From Neoechinorhynchus agilis (Eukaryota > Acanthocephala), in NCBI GenBank assembly GCA_051530055.1, contig CM121342.1:3162001-3226000 (forward strand): 64,000 nt of DNA, in the 5' to 3' direction. Shown in pieces: positions 46,440-59,745 of this stretch (positions within the stretch are counted from its first letter, which is position 1; each line of letters begins with the position of its first letter). The translations under genes and the position numbers were made by a program. The notes beneath the pieces were generated by a model, which made no database searches, was not told where the DNA came from, and saw only the letters and a list, made by a program, of their open reading frames with translations.

Positions 46440-48660
46440 ATCCACCGGTACGTTTTGTCGTACCAATCTGTAGTATGCGCCCAAGGGTATTGAAGATGTT
46501 GGAGAGTTTTAAGGAAGGTATCCCGGAATACCATACGTTGGTCAGGTGGTCGGCCGCGGGAGTAAAAAACAAGGCCCGAAATAGCCCATGCGTTCCAAAC
46601 TGAACGAATACACTTCAAAGGAAGGCCTAGCCGTTGCGATCTTCGTGCCTTTATGTTCGCAAGTTTTAATAATTTTTTAAGTTTGGCTAAGTCATGAAAG
46701 GGGGAAAAATTAGCCGTAAATGAATAACCCAAAATGGTCAGCTTAGAGGGGGTTTTGTAAATATTGGTACCAAAAAAATTGTTGAATGCCTCAAAAAGCT
46801 TTATTTTGCCCGTCCGTGACTTGGATTTAATAATAAACTGGGTTTTCTTGGGGTTCAGCTGCAGACCCATCATAGGGAGTGTGTCTTCAAGAAAAGTTAA
46901 GAGAGCGAGAAGCCGTTTTTTAGCTCCCAGATAATTGACCTTCTTGATGACCGCAGTCATATCGTCTGCGTAGATGGAGGTGGCTTTGCAAACCCTGCAG
47001 TTCCGTATGATAAACTGGGTGGCGAGGCAGAAGAGTATAGGGGACAGCGGGGAACCCTAAGGAACTCCTTTGGTCTGATAATATGTGCTATTAACGGGAT
47101 CGTCTAGGAAGAAAAAGGATTTATACCTTAATGTATTAGAGACCCGAGCGATGATATTGTACGGAAAATCAAAGAATTTAAGAATATTAATGATAAAGTC
47201 TATATTGATGTTGTCAAATGCCCGGGATATATCAAACGAAACCAATAAATTCGTTGAGTTTTGATTATTGTAGAAATGATTTGCGATCTCCCTAATTACT
47301 GAGTGCACCGATTTCCAAGGTAGAAACCAGTGGCAACGTGGGTCAACGCATTTGTGCTCCACCGCAAACTCCAAAATGTATCGGGCAAGAGCTCTCTCGT
47401 AAATCGAGGCTAAGGAGTTTTGTATGGAGATAGGCCGAACAGCGTTGACTGATGATATTTTTCGACGTTTGTCTTTCACTAGAAATATGCGTTTTGCCAG
47501 ATTAATCGAACCCCACTCTTGTGGCGGAGCTCGTACCAAGGCCCTTGCAATATAGTCAACATTCTCCTCAGATAGAACATTTGAGGCCTTAAAGGAAGCG
47601 GATTTACTATTTGAGGAGGATAGATTTTTTGGCCGCTAAACCTTAATTATGTCATTAGCAGAAAGATCCGGTCTATGGCGTTTGATGGGCAAAAACTCGA
47701 GATGGACTGGGATGTTAGAGCAACCAGCTGAATGTTCTATGCACAGATCGGCCACCACACTGGGAATCCCAGCCTCCCTAATCCAGGCGCCCGCCGCCTC
47801 TTCCAGGAGACAAAACTTTTTTTGGCTGCTATTCGCCACCATTGAGAGGAGTAGGGAACTAAAGACTCGATCGCTCTTATATCACACGACATTTGATATC
47901 TAGACCGACATGGCCAATAAAGGGAAGACCAAAACTTAGCCTCCACCTGATTACCCTCCGAACGAGCTAAAAACAATTGTTTCCCATATAAATTCAGAAG
48001 CCGGGGCTTAGTAGACGCGAAATTGCGCTTAGACACTACTGTCAGAAATGAGTCACTTGCTTCGGCAAGGACATTATTTCGTAAAGAGAAAATGATTGAC
48101 TAGTATTGAGGGATATCCTAGCAGCCAAATTAAAAAAGTGGATATTATGTGAAGCCAGTTTGAATTTCCTATTCAATAGGGAGTTATTTGAGAGGTTCCA
48201 TAGGATCGCATCATGTCCACAGCTATTAAAAAAATGCAGTTTGTGAGGAAACTATTGGCCTCAAATGCGAGCCTTTCTTTGCTATGCATATAAGAACGAG
48301 CAACCTCTTGTATGAAAGTTGGGAGAGGAGGGCAAATAACTTCATGATGGTCAGTGATACGAGCGATCGCTCGAATCCACTTACCGGATGGGTCATTAAA
48401 ATCGCCGAAAAGGAGATCGATCCCCGAGAGCAATAGACTTTTAAGTATGTCTTTGATAGCTCTATGATGAATTTTATTCGGTCGAACGTAAACATTCGCC
48501 ACCGAAACTTTTTTGTTTTCGGAACCACCAAGTGTTGCGACGTAGGATGGCATACGGCAATCCAACTCACTGAAAATTAAGGTACCTCCGGACATACGGA
48601 GGCACCTTCTCAGTGATCGTTCAGAGGGTGACATACGGCCACCCACAAAGCTTCAAACTT
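46440..48660 (-). mobile_element. LINE family D (Jockey/I-like), minus-strand copy
   Basis: Minus strand, 5' to 3': endonuclease C-terminal half (48646-48230; VSVANVYVRPNKIHHRAIK, LLFGDFNDPSGKW), linker (about 48030-47640), then reverse transcriptase 47539-47057 (NAVRPISIQNSLASIYERAL, LLVSFDISRAFDNINIDF, YYQTKGVP) and 46960-46421 (YADD-type box just upstream, LQLNPKKTQFIIKSKSR, LTILGYSF, SGLVFYSRGRPPDQR). Frameshifts between each block and a stop after KGVP; 5'-truncated. Confidence 0.88.
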
Positions 48661-48664
48661 CAAT

Positions 48665-50890
48665 AGGTGATACACACAAAATTATATACTTCGATCAGCC
48701 CGTTAAAAAGGACGATTACGTAACCAAAATATCTGCGATTCCAATCGCATCAAAGGAAATCACATGGGGACGTTTCCTCAAACCATGGCTGAACACTAAG
48801 AAGGATAGCATACTAAGAATCAGATCAACTTCATTCTGGAATGGTACTTTAAAAATTGTCTTCGTCAACAACACTGAAATGGACGACTTCGAATCCTTTG
48901 TGAAGGGTCGGCACGACGAAAAAATTTCAACATTCAATCCTTCCGCAACAAAGCAACTTTCATTGCTCACAACATTGGGAGTTTATCTTCGCCTGATACG
49001 ATTCAAGACTTTGAGATTAAATTTTTCTTGAAATCCAGGCAGACGGGAAAGGCAATTCCAGTGGGAATAGTTAAAACCGACATGGATCAAATGGAAACTC
49101 TTTGCTCCCGCAAGTGTATATTCCAGTGTATGGAAATCACATTCACAAAAAATTCAAATACAGAATCAAATCTCGTGTACCCCACAATGCCACATATGCC
49201 TACAGTGGGGACACTGGAATCAAAACTGTCCCAATAGAACCCAAAAATGTTGCTTCTGTGCTGAGGATCACCACATTTCCTCATGCACAAATAAAACAAG
49301 CAAATGTGCCAATTGTGATGATCGCACCAAAGTTATTATAAAGGATGTTCATGCTTTAAAGCTTACGTGGAGGCCTGGAAAGCGAACTCTGAATTAAAAA
49401 GAAATTCGAACAATATAAAGATCGCCCCATCAACACCCTCCTATTATACGAGTAAGATTACGGTTTCGGATAACGCCGGACCTCCATCCCAACCCGTCTG
49501 TAATGAAGAGGAGATATGCCAAAGAATCTTTGACAAAGTCCTACATGAAGTTACTCATCGGATATCAACACTTTTCAACAACCTGAAGAAACAAATCGCT
49601 CAACAAATACAATATTTACTCGCCATCACGATTCCGATTGTAAATCCGACACCGAATAACAATAACTTAGCAGCACCAGATTCGAATAAGGTCAGCAGTA
49701 ACCCACCTGCAACGGCCAATCCACACAGAGGAAAGAGACAACCGACTAAAGCTAGTAAAGCAGGTGGAAAAACTTTCGTCGCTCGATAAATGAAGGAAAT
49801 AACAAACTCATCACTAGCGACTCTGACGCTGTGATGGATGTTGTAGAATGACGATGAGTTGGTCCTCGCCAACGCCGCTTAACCTGCACTGCTTACAATG
49901 GAATTCGGGTGGAGCCGCGGCTCTAAACAGGTTTGATATTTTTACTTACATCACAGAAGATGTTATCTGTATTCAAGAGGCCAAAGAGGCTGCAGTAGGA
50001 TCCTATGTTTTACCACAAGCATTTTTACTAAAATACGATGTTTTCCCAACATTTCCGTTGAATCATTACTGTAGCGGTCTCTTAACAATCTTTAAAAAAC
50101 ATCTTTAAGCGTCGCTGATCCAAAATTACATTAGTGAAAATCTTTCCTATGCCATTTTTAAAATTCACGCGAACGGAAAGGAGTGTATGCTGATTGGCAA
50201 CATTTACGTAAGTCCTAAATTTATCCATAAGAAAGATACGAAGGACATCATTTGTAACCTTTTAAGCTTGGGCAACATCTCTTTATTTGGTGATTTTAAC
50301 GACCCTACAGGAGAATGGACGAAAGCTATAGCAAATAGAGAAGGCTCTCATGTATTTTTAACACCCACCCAACCCACATTTCACAGGATATCGAGTAATG
50401 TTCACTATTGGTTGGATGGATGCTATGTCCCATCCCACCGACAGGACGGATTACAGTTGCAAAACAATGCGATTTATCGGAAGCATGCTATCATGATCTG
50501 ATAACATGGTACTTATCCAGCGACAAGTCTTTAAGCCGCAGATTCCGGTTTTCGCCGTAGCTTTTTTCAATTTCGCCATTAAACGCTCCCTTCACGAATT
50601 TCTGAATCTCCAGGAATGGAATTCTTAACTTTTTAATCTCTCAAACAAATTTTTATCTATTCCCAATCATTTTTCAAGAGGAGCAGTTACCTCAAGCTGT
50701 CTTAAATACTGTGCATCCCAAATTAAAAAAGCTAACTTGCATCAGGATGCCCCATGCAAAAGTTTTGGTCCAACAAATACTGGTCTTGCAATTATAATCG
50801 AACGCCCTAGTATCTCTTTATGAGAAAGCTCTTGCCAACCGTTTGATGGAATTTTGTAGGGAAAAGGACGTTATAAACGGTTGAGCATTA
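48665..50890 (+). mobile_element. LINE family D, plus-strand copy with ORF1 and start of ORF2
   Basis: ORF1 region 48665-49789: an N-terminal RNA-binding-like part (RIRSTSFWNGTLKIVFVNNT), then three zinc knuckles read in one frame at about 49185-49310 (CHICLQWGHWNQNC, CCFCAEDHHISSC, CANC), and a C-terminal part at 49367-49789. ORF2 starts at about 49848 with an APE endonuclease (LHCLQWNSGG, DVICIQEAKE; LFGDFNDPTGEW at 50285-50320). The RT is reduced to a scrap (SLYEKALANRLMEFCREKD near 50815-50870). Several frameshifts. Three knuckles in ORF1 suit the Jockey/I group. Confidence 0.85.
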
Positions 50891-51090
50891 ACATGGCACG
50901 GAGAATTCTTCTCGTAAAAGCCAAAAAGAAGGTGGTCAATTCCAACGAAGACTGGCACTCCGGTGACTGCTGTAAACGAACGAACGCATCGCGGTACTGG
51001 GTGACTTTAAATTTAAAATATTGAACGTTCCATTTGGGAAACAACATAACAACAACATTTCTTTGAACTTTACTCTCACTTGAGAGGTCG
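50891..51090. other. Junction DNA between two LINE remnants
   Basis: No gene recognised. Confidence 0.4.
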
Positions 51091-51094
51091 TTCT

Positions 51095-51692
51095 TTTCAG
51101 CATTGTCAGCTTTCGTCTTCGTTATTCTCCTTTCCGAGCGTCTTGAGATCTCCGCTCATACTGTCCTTGCACCTCTTCTTGTGCATCCCTCTTTTCCTTT
51201 TCCCCTCGAGCTCGATTCTCCATACGCTCTTCACCCAGACGTCTTCATCTGCTTGTGTCACCTGCAGGTAGCATCGCATCCGCCTCTTAGCGATTGCCTC
51301 CTCTATCGGCTCGACAGCAAACAGCTATCGCACCTCCTCATTGTTCACTCGATCCTTGCGTGTCAATCCTGCAGACCATCTCAGCATACGCATTTCGTTG
51401 ACGGCTAATCGTTGAACGTCTACCTTCTTCGTAGCCCACGTCTCTGCTCAGTAAAGCATTGCGGGTCGCACTACTGCCTTGTACACCCGCCCTTAAATCT
51501 TGTTCGGGAGAAGCTTATCGCAAAGGATGCCTATTGTCTTCCTCCAGTTGTTCCACCTGCATTGAACTCTTTGTCCGATCTCTGGTGTGAGCTCACATTG
51601 CATGTTCAACATGCTGCCCAAATATTTGAAGGTGTTCATCTTTTCGAAACATGCCGTTCGTGCATTTAAAAGGATATATTCAGCTTTCAGGT
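51095..51692 (-). mobile_element. RTE-like LINE, C-terminal fragment
   Basis: The minus strand in one frame reads the typical RTE end: NTFKYLGSMLN, then RVYKAVVRPAMLY, AETWATKKVDVQRLAVNEMR, MLRWSAGLTRKDRVNNEEVR, VEPIEEAIAKRRMRCY, and IELEGKRKRGMHKKRCKDSM. Three in-frame stops. Only the region after the RT palm is present. Confidence 0.85.
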
Positions 51693-52985
51693 TTTTAATA
51701 CCAAGAGAATATTAGATCGGCTGCAGTATTTGTAAGCCAGAGCAAACCTACGGATACATCAGAAGCGACCAAGGAAACTGCGCGTAATCCTATTCGCTAG
51801 AGAGATTTTCTTCGAGCCTACACATTTAACGGGAGAAATATTTCTATGTTAATATTGTTGCAGAGATGGCCGAGATGATTAAAATGTATCGGGCAAAGAT
51901 GTGTTTGAGCTTTTAAGAGATGGTGTTTAATACGAAGATTTTCAAATCGGACTGATTTTTTTGAAGAATCTTCCAATGAAGATATACATTAAAAGTGTTT
52001 ACAAATAAATTGATAAAAGCCACATGCAAGCAGTTAACAAATAATAATCAACATTAATTATTCTACAAATGATACAAGCTTAAAAGAGCAAAATGAGGCC
52101 ATCAATGCGAAGTAGTTAAATTTTCGGAAAAAAAGCTGCGTTAGAAATAAAAACTTACGTCCATTGTCCACAAAATGGACATGGCAATGAAATGGCAGAA
52201 TAGAGCAAACGATTTTATGTACGACAACAAACTGATTTGATTGCGATTGTTCTTATATTGGCGGACTGGAACACATTGGTCCAATTATTTTTAAACAAGG
52301 CAACTTCACCAACACCTCCTGTCGGCCGTATTCGAATTTCACGCCGACGGAATCACAGATGGGATCGCTTGTGCGTACAGTTTCGCAAACTCTCAGCTAA
52401 TAGAGCAAAGAAGCCGCATATTTTGAGCTTTTACAGTCAACAATCATAAATGTCCAGGTTTAGTAACTTTTATTTACGAGTCCTAAAATATTCAAAAAAA
52501 GGAAGATAAAATTTTTATGAATTTGATAAGATTGTTGTTTTATCGGTCGGCTTAAATATTGTAACTTTATTAGTGGTCGCCTCTTTTCTAGCCGCGAGTC
52601 AAAAGCGACTCATTAAAACTCAAGTCACTTTCACCCTCTTTAAGGTAAATGGTGTTTGTTCTGACATTTAGGGTCGCTTTTCTTAATGAATATCAACGAC
52701 ATGATCATCATGAGTTGCTAGAAAGTGACATGAACGATTCAATTGGTATCAAAAAACAACATTTAAAGGATTGAGATCATATGGAAGCCTTCGCGTTCAT
52801 TTATTTCGTTGTTTGAATAAGAATATTCCGTAAAAAGCGAAAAGGGCAGTATACTACTTCGCAAGTTCAATTTTCGCCCTAACACCATTTTTATCCGAGT
52901 TCAATCGAGAAGGGGGAGAAAGCCATGGATCGCGGATGGAACATGGCCAACCGATAACGTGGTCGCCGATGCCATGACATCCAAT
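51693..52985. other. Unassigned AT-rich DNA
   Basis: Only short frames; the 70-codon frame at 52237-52449 has no recognised features. Nothing else seen. Confidence 0.5.
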
Positions 52986-52989
52986 ACGT

Positions 52990-53941
52990 GCACTGATATT
53001 GATGATCTACATGGGCAGCTGACCATCCTGGCGTTATTCGGATGTTACACTACGTCACACAAAACAACGTTCCGTATTCCACCGAAGAAATTCGAAAGAT
53101 AATCAGTTCGTGCCCCGTTTGCTGCAAAATTAAACCGCGATTCTTCAAACCACGGGGTTTACACCTCATCAAGTCAATAAGGCAATTTCAGCGTCTCTCA
53201 GTCGATTTTAGAGGCCCATTACCATCCACAACGAACGGAAACCGTTACTTATACGTAGCAATTGACGAATATTCCAGGTTTCCGATTGCATTTGCATGTC
53301 GTGATTGCTCGCCTGCCACCGTGAAGCTATGCTTGACAAGCATATTTTCGATATTTGGTCATCCAGGATATATTCATTCTGACCGATTAACTCCCTTCGT
53401 CTGCCAAGATTTGCGCGAGTGGTTGAATGCCAGGCACGTCCGTTTCAGTCACACGGCCGCTTTTCACCCACAGAGCAACGGGCAATGCGAACGCTATAAT
53501 GGTACGATTTGGAAGACAATCGAATTAATTCTGATGGACAAGAATTTGCGGATGTTGAAATGGTCCGACGTACTTCACGAAGCCCTGGATAAGGTTTTAA
53601 TGTTGCTGTGTACGAGTAACGGCAAAACTCCCCATGAAAGAATGTTCAACTTCGAGTCTCTTTATGGATACTTCCAAACTTCAACGATGGCCTGTGAAAC
53701 ACTTCCGAGCTGGATAAACTCGTGCGACAACGTCTTCTTGAAGGATCTTAATCCACGCTCGAAGTACGACAGTAAAGTTAGCGAAGTGGAACTAGTCAGC
53801 GGAAACGAAAAACACTCATTGATCCGGTACCCAGATAATCATGAGGATATCGTATCCACTCAAAGACTCTCCAAAGGTAGCGCGGAAGTACGACAATATC
53901 GAAAAATTAAGCGATCACGCTGGAGGTTTACCCATCGCTAA
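52990..53941 (+). mobile_element. Ty3/gypsy-like integrase fossil
   Basis: A 299-codon frame with the zinc-binding N-terminal end (CPVCCKIKPRF), and an rve-type core: SVDFRGPLPS with the first Asp, HSDRLTPF with the second, and NGQCERYNGTIW with the Glu, then a C-terminal domain. The integrase part is open, but no reverse transcriptase, gag or LTR is seen around it, so the element is a fragment. It is a different lineage from the pol fossils in the palindrome arms. Confidence 0.88.
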
Positions 53942-54600
53942 ACAATGACATAATTTCGCACTATCGGGGAACTCGCGGTTACACCGGTAAATAATGAGTG
54001 ACCGACTTGGTTACGAAATATGTCTTAGAAAACGGAAAAATGGTTAGAAGAACATGCAGGAGCCACAGAACAATCTAAACAATTGTCCACAACTAACCTT
54101 CGCCTCTCCTTGTCGATCATTCTTAAAAATGTCTGCGATATCAAATCTTTTGCGCCTCGTACAGGATAATATGTTTACCAATCGATAGTGTTATTTCTAA
54201 AATTAGCAGGATCTTATTATTAGAATAAGAATATTTGACAGTATTACTCTGCTATTTGTAAAATATTGTTTTGCTTAAAGTAATTCGTAATAAAAAAGAA
54301 ATTAACTAATCTTTCATTCCCGGAAACGGACTGTCAATTTGTTTCGCTTTATTTTAAAATAACAGGAAAACTGTATTGGTTGATCAGCAAGCATCCCCTT
54401 ACCAAAGAAAATGAAGATTACTAAGGCGAATGATTTTATTATGATTATTATCGACGTGTATGATAGCCTCAATATCTCGAAGATAGATATTATGTTGGCG
54501 TCGAAAGATGGAGAATGGGAAATCTGTGCAAAGCACCCTTCTAAATTTCTAAAAATTTATTAATATCAAGTTGAATTTACCAGGATAAAGACACGAACTA
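53942..54600. other. Unassigned AT-rich DNA
   Basis: Nothing recognised. Confidence 0.5.
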
Positions 54601-56480
54601 ATGGATAATCCCCGATTGACAAATGATCTCAAAATGTTTTTATTTCTGCAAAAAAAAAGTAAATCTTCACTGACTTATGTTAATTTGAGAACTTATTTCG
54701 TTCTACCCGATATTTCAGAAGCTATTCGAAGGAAAATGCAGGATGTCTTATTAATTGGAATGTGTATGTTCGCCCTAAACCAAGGTTTTTGTGGCTTTGC
54801 TTCCATAAGGCACAAAAGTCACCCAAAACATTCTTCATCAAAATGCGTGAAATTTAGAAGACATTCGGTTTAGAATTTATTGGCATATGGGAAAAGTTCT
54901 ATTGTCTCGGGGATCGAATTTAAACGTTGATCTGCCATTTTTTATAAAAAAATACCCGGGCTGTGGCCAATGTGATTCGAATTCATCTGTCCTTTCGGTG
55001 GAGAGTCATCTACGTGGAATTTCTGACAAATCAGTGGTTAATGAGATTATTGAGAAATTATCGTTTGGTCTGGCTAAGTGCCTAATGGTAACTGGCTGAA
55101 GTTGCCTCTGCTGCGATCCCTAAATAATGGAGACTTGACTTCGAATGATTTGCTAAGGGCTTGGGATAAATCCGTCAAGATGTCTACGAATAATTTCTCG
55201 GCGCCCTCGAAATGCCTTAAATTTATTGATCAATCAATAAAACCAGCAATTATTTCCTGCATTCTAATGGCATCTAGGGACGAGTGGGAAAAAATTAACA
55301 CTCCTGGTTAAAGGCAAAAAACATACAGTTACTTCCCCATCTGACCCGAGGCCTATCTCAATACAAAATTCTCTAGTACCGTTATATGAGAAGGCACTCG
55401 CTGACTACCTCATGGAATTTTGTGTGGAGAAGGACATAATCTCCTCAAACTGTCATGGTTTCTTCGAGGGTAGGTCGGTCATTTCGGCCGTTAGGGATAT
55501 CTATTCTGCTCTTTCCCTCAACCCATGCAAATGCCTAGTATCTTCTGATTTCTCAGCGGCCTATGACAATATCAACCTGTAGTTTCTGCTGAGTTATATG
55601 TCTTTCCTCAATTTTCTTAACGATATTCTTGCCCGCCTGAGGGATATACTGATCAGCAAAAATCTTTTACTTCGAAAACGACACAAATTGACACTTTCTT
55701 TCCCAATAAAAGATAGTTAATTTCCTTTTATTACCTAATAGCATTAAGCGATGCATTTTTAGGGCTAGCAGAGTAAACGTCAATTATTCTTACGCTAATA
55801 AGCGCGGATCCTCTAATTTTAGAAATAAACCATCGATTGGTACTGCCATGTTATCCTGACGAGTCGCTCGATTTTATTATCGCAGACATTAGTAAGAATG
55901 ATAAAAGACAAGGTTAGTGGTGGACAATATTTAAAGCTTTGTTATTTCAAGGATCATCAGGGAACAAATCCTACCAATTTAGACCTGAAACAGATCCAAA
56001 TAACAAATTGCTAAACCGAATTAAGATTTTAGGATATAATTTTAATGCAAGCCTTGAATGAGAAATTTGACCTGACACATTTTGATATTGTCAAATTAGC
56101 AAAACGTTTTTATGTTAGAAAGCAAGTACGCTGAACCTAACGGACAAAAAACGCGTTCAAATTTGGAAAACATGGGCCATCTCTGGCCTTACGTTTTTTA
56201 GTCGCTGTGAACCTCCGGAGCAACGTCTTATTTTTGGAGAGGTTCTGCTAAAAAATGCACTATTCCTCAAGCAGCCAGATATTGACTCCTTGAAACATAA
56301 TCTATGCAGATGCATTTTCGAGGCCATCTGCCACTTTCCTGTTCGTACGAATGATCAAATAAAATTGTTATTATTATAAATGGTTCATGTGCGCGCAACC
56401 AGCTGTTGCGGTGGAGGATGGCATTGAGAATCCCTGTACCTTCTGGCATCCGGAGTAACTTTCTCAGTGATCAATATCCT
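54601..56480 (+). mobile_element. LINE family D, third copy (linker and RT remnants)
   Basis: Plus strand: pre-RT linker (LLRSLNNGDLTSNDLLRAWD at 55100-55165), RT start (PRPISIQNSLVPLYEKALAD, GFFEGRSVISAVRDIYSAL, CLVSSDFSAAYDNINL at 55340-55580), then scattered pieces of the later RT (ILGYNF and WAISGLTFFSRCEPPEQRLI near 56170-56250). Many stops. The RT start is repeated in inverse at 59390-59745. Confidence 0.82.
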
Positions 56481-57205
56481 AAGCATTTCGTCGAGGTGCC
56501 TTCTAAAAGATGGCTCAATACGATAACGATTCAAGCGAATCCTGGGCAACCCAAAGAAGAGCTACGTTGACGTTATCTAGCGCCGTGACTCAAATCCTTA
56601 AAAGATGACTTTCATCGGGTATCGTCCATCAGCTTATACGGAGGAATATTAAAGATCATGTTCATTTCAACGGATCATATTGTTCATCGACGTGATTTCA
56701 AATTCTGGCAAAACGAGTTAGTGAACAAATAATGCCATTTCACGGATGTATGAGAAACACCGTTCTCCACTTTTTCTTTAATCGAAATGTCGTAGTTCCT
56801 TCTAAAGGCAATTTCATTGTAGCAATAGGTGATGCATCCACAAACTGCCTCACTTATTTTTCTTACCTTTCCGCTACATTTTTAACCAGGGCGCTACGAG
56901 TTACCCTAAATAGCAGACTGAATGTCGTAATCTTTTGGAACTTTTACTACTCAAAACGAAATCGTTTTAAAGAAGTAATGAAGTCACCTCTAATATGTTG
57001 TTTGTGATCTATTATCCATCGAGTCTTAGATTAGGGGGATGTCCTTTTTCGTCCGTTAAGAAGAAATCATCATTTAACTGAAGAGGTTATAGTCCATCTT
57101 TTTCTTTCCAGATTCAGTAATGAAATCATAAGCATTATTAGCAGCTTCGCCGTGGATATCCCAAATGACGGGCATATTGGCAAATTCGCTTCCCCTCAGA
57201 AGCGA
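56481..57205. other. Unassigned DNA
   Basis: A 91-codon frame at 56732-57007 has no recognised features. Confidence 0.4.
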
Positions 57206-58680
57206 AAAATACCTTGGACGCTCACACTACCTCACCGCTTACCATCCACCACCTCCTCAACTCCCAATATCCTCTTTCCCCCCGAGTCCATTCCCGCATT
57301 CACCCCTGGTCCCTACAGTGTCAAATCCCACGAATCAGTTACCCACGAATCTATTACCCCGAACTACCCCATCGGTCAACTCCCATCCCTTCTCTCCGCG
57401 CGGCTTCAACCCTCTCCGTCAGTGTCCATCCCTCATCTCCCTTCTAAACATACCTTTCCAATAATCTTTTATTCTAACATCCGCAGGTTCCTCCCCAAAC
57501 TGTATGAGCTAAATATAGTTGCCTCTTCTTGCAACGCCGACATCTTTGTAATTACGGAAACATGGCTCTCACCCCATAGCAAATTATCTGCCTTCCTTCC
57601 AAACTTTGAAGCTTTTCATCTCACGAAGGACTTCCGGAACGGGGGAGGCATATCGATCTTCATCCGCGCCTCTCTCCCTTACCATTGCTCTTCACCCTAC
57701 CTTCTCATCTGCCACGATCTTGAATGGCTTCACATCTAACTTCATCTCCCCATCCGCAATGGACAACGTGAGATCTCTATCGCTAGCCTTGATCGCCCTC
57801 CTTCCTCAAATATCCCCAACACACTTCAACAAATAGACCACCTATTTTCTGACCTACTTTCCACTTCCTCAGATCACTTCATCATATTGGGCGATTTTAA
57901 CAAACTGCCGATCCCGCACTCGCTCTCTCATCTCTCCCAACTCGTTACTTTCCCCACACGCTTCTCCTCTCGCCTTGATAAAATTTTCTCAAACATCAGG
58001 CAATACTCATGCACTACCAAACTCCCCCCGATCGCTTTGTCTGACCATTGTTCCATCCTTCTCTCCCCCTCATCACCTCAAAAACGTTCCTTTTCCGACC
58101 CCTACGTTGTCTGGGATAAATGTCTTCATCATACCCAATCCTTTGCTGCATGTGTCAATTCTCTTATCACGCAAAATCGCTCTACCATCTTTAGCACCGA
58201 CCCTCGTTTGCACCGGGCTCTTTGTTAAATCTAACAGAATCTGCGATGAAGGCCTCCTTTTCTCGCAAAACAATGCGAATCTCGAACCGCGAACCTCCAT
58301 GGTTCTCGCCTTTTCTAAAAACCCTTCAAATCCAGGTCACCAAAGCTTTCCAGCCAGGTAATCCTGCTTACCTCTCCCTCTACTCCACACTGACAAAACG
58401 CATCCGTATAGCTCGCGAATTATTCTTCTCATCTCGTCTCTCGTCCGTTCCCAATCCAAACTGGTGGCGTGAAATAAAAAATGTCACTGGTCTTGGTGGT
58501 CTTGGTAAATCCACCCCTTCGCAACCCTCGCCTTTACCTTCTCAAACTCCTCCGGCGTCTCGGCGTATCCCCTAAGCACCTTGCCCACTTTTATCTTTCT
58601 GCCATCCTTCCTATCATTACCTACGCTTTCTGCCATCCTTCCTATCATTACCTACGCTTTCCCCACCTTCCTTGCCCAGC
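57206..58680 (+). mobile_element. LINE family A, third copy, internally deleted
   Basis: A 195-codon frame 57152-57739 holds the N-terminal half of the APE endonuclease (FYSNIRRFLPKLYELN, IFVITETWLSPHSKLSAF, NGGGISIFIRASLPYH); the second half follows at 57870-58228 (ILGDFNKLPIPHSLSHLS, SRLDKIFSNIRQYS, LSDHCSILL). The linker to WWREIKNVTGLGGL (58470) is joined directly to the thumb (LYLLKLLRRLGVSPKHLAHF), so the RT palm is deleted. A 29-bp tandem duplication lies near 58610-58665. Better preserved in the endonuclease than the arm copies. Confidence 0.88.
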
Positions 58681-59385
58681 ATGAATTTTCGTTGTCTTGA
58701 AATCTTAAACGTTTACTGATATTTAACAATAAGTCGTGCTTTTGCGCCACCGCTCTATGGAGATATCCTGGTCAAATTCCGTGTTTCTTGCAAACACGAA
58801 ATATATATATATATTATGACATTGCCCAAGGCAACGCTAATTTAATTGGCAATCGATTGATATTTTGATATCAATAATGAAGGATGTTCGTCTCAAAATT
58901 GAAACGAGAATAACTCGAGAACCATGATAGCTATCCCGAAAATGAAATTAGGAACAAAATATTTGGCGTTAAAGGCGAAAACGTTCCTTCTTCTACAAAT
59001 ACGATAATGTGTTTATCCAAATATTGATACCAAAACATCAACATTTTGCTTTGATCGAATATTTAAAGTCACTCTTTTTAATCCAAACTTAGAAAGACAT
59101 TGTACAAAAAATGAAGTTTTTTTTAATAATTTAAGAGACAATCTATTACCAATTTGTAAAAAGTCGAATATTTCAAGAATACAATAAAAAAATTATTTTT
59201 GCATCTCGCAATCACACTTAAATGCGATCGTTCTTTGAAATTTAAAATCAGTTGCTTTATTTTTAAAACAAGATAGGACTTGGCGGCTTCATTTTATTGT
59301 TGCCTAGTTTCTTTTAGGCCGCTAGAGGGAGAATTATTGTTGGGAAGAAAACTTTGCCGTCCGTGTCGTCCTCGAAGTAAAAGGA
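58681..59385. other. AT-rich DNA with a repeat scrap and a short (TA)n
   Basis: An (AT)n run lies at about 58799-58815. 58852-58933 resembles 60093-60176 (both end ...GAACCATGATAGCTATC), tying this stretch to the repeat family downstream. Confidence 0.55.
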
Positions 59386-59389
59386 TTTT

Positions 59390-59745
59390 GAGCTAAGTAT
59401 ATCCCTCAGGCGGGCAAGAATATCGTTAAGAAAATTGAGGAAAGACATATAACTCAGCAGAAACTACAGGTTGATATTGTCATAGGCCGCTGAGAAATCA
59501 GAAGATACTAGGCATTTGCATGGGTTGAGGGAAAGAGCAGAATAGATATCCCTAACGGCCGAAATGACCGACCTACCCTCGAAGAAACCATGACAGTTTG
59601 AGGAGATTATGTCCTTCTCCACACAAAATTCCATGAGGTAGTCAGCGAGTGCCTTCTCATATAACGGTACTAGAGAATTTTGTATTGAGATAGGCCTCGG
59701 GTCAGATGGGGAAGTAACTGTATGTTTTTTGCCTTTAACCGAATC
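59390..59745 (-). mobile_element. LINE family D RT scrap, inverted copy
   Basis: Reverse complement of about 55316-55680 (same RT segment: CCTCAACTTTCTT..., VSSDFSAAYDNINL), with few changes. The two form an inverted repeat with 3.7 kb between. Confidence 0.88.

Noticed and set aside
51080-51669. Plus-strand ORFs at 51.1-51.7 kb
   Set aside because: Antisense shadows of the RTE-like C-terminus.
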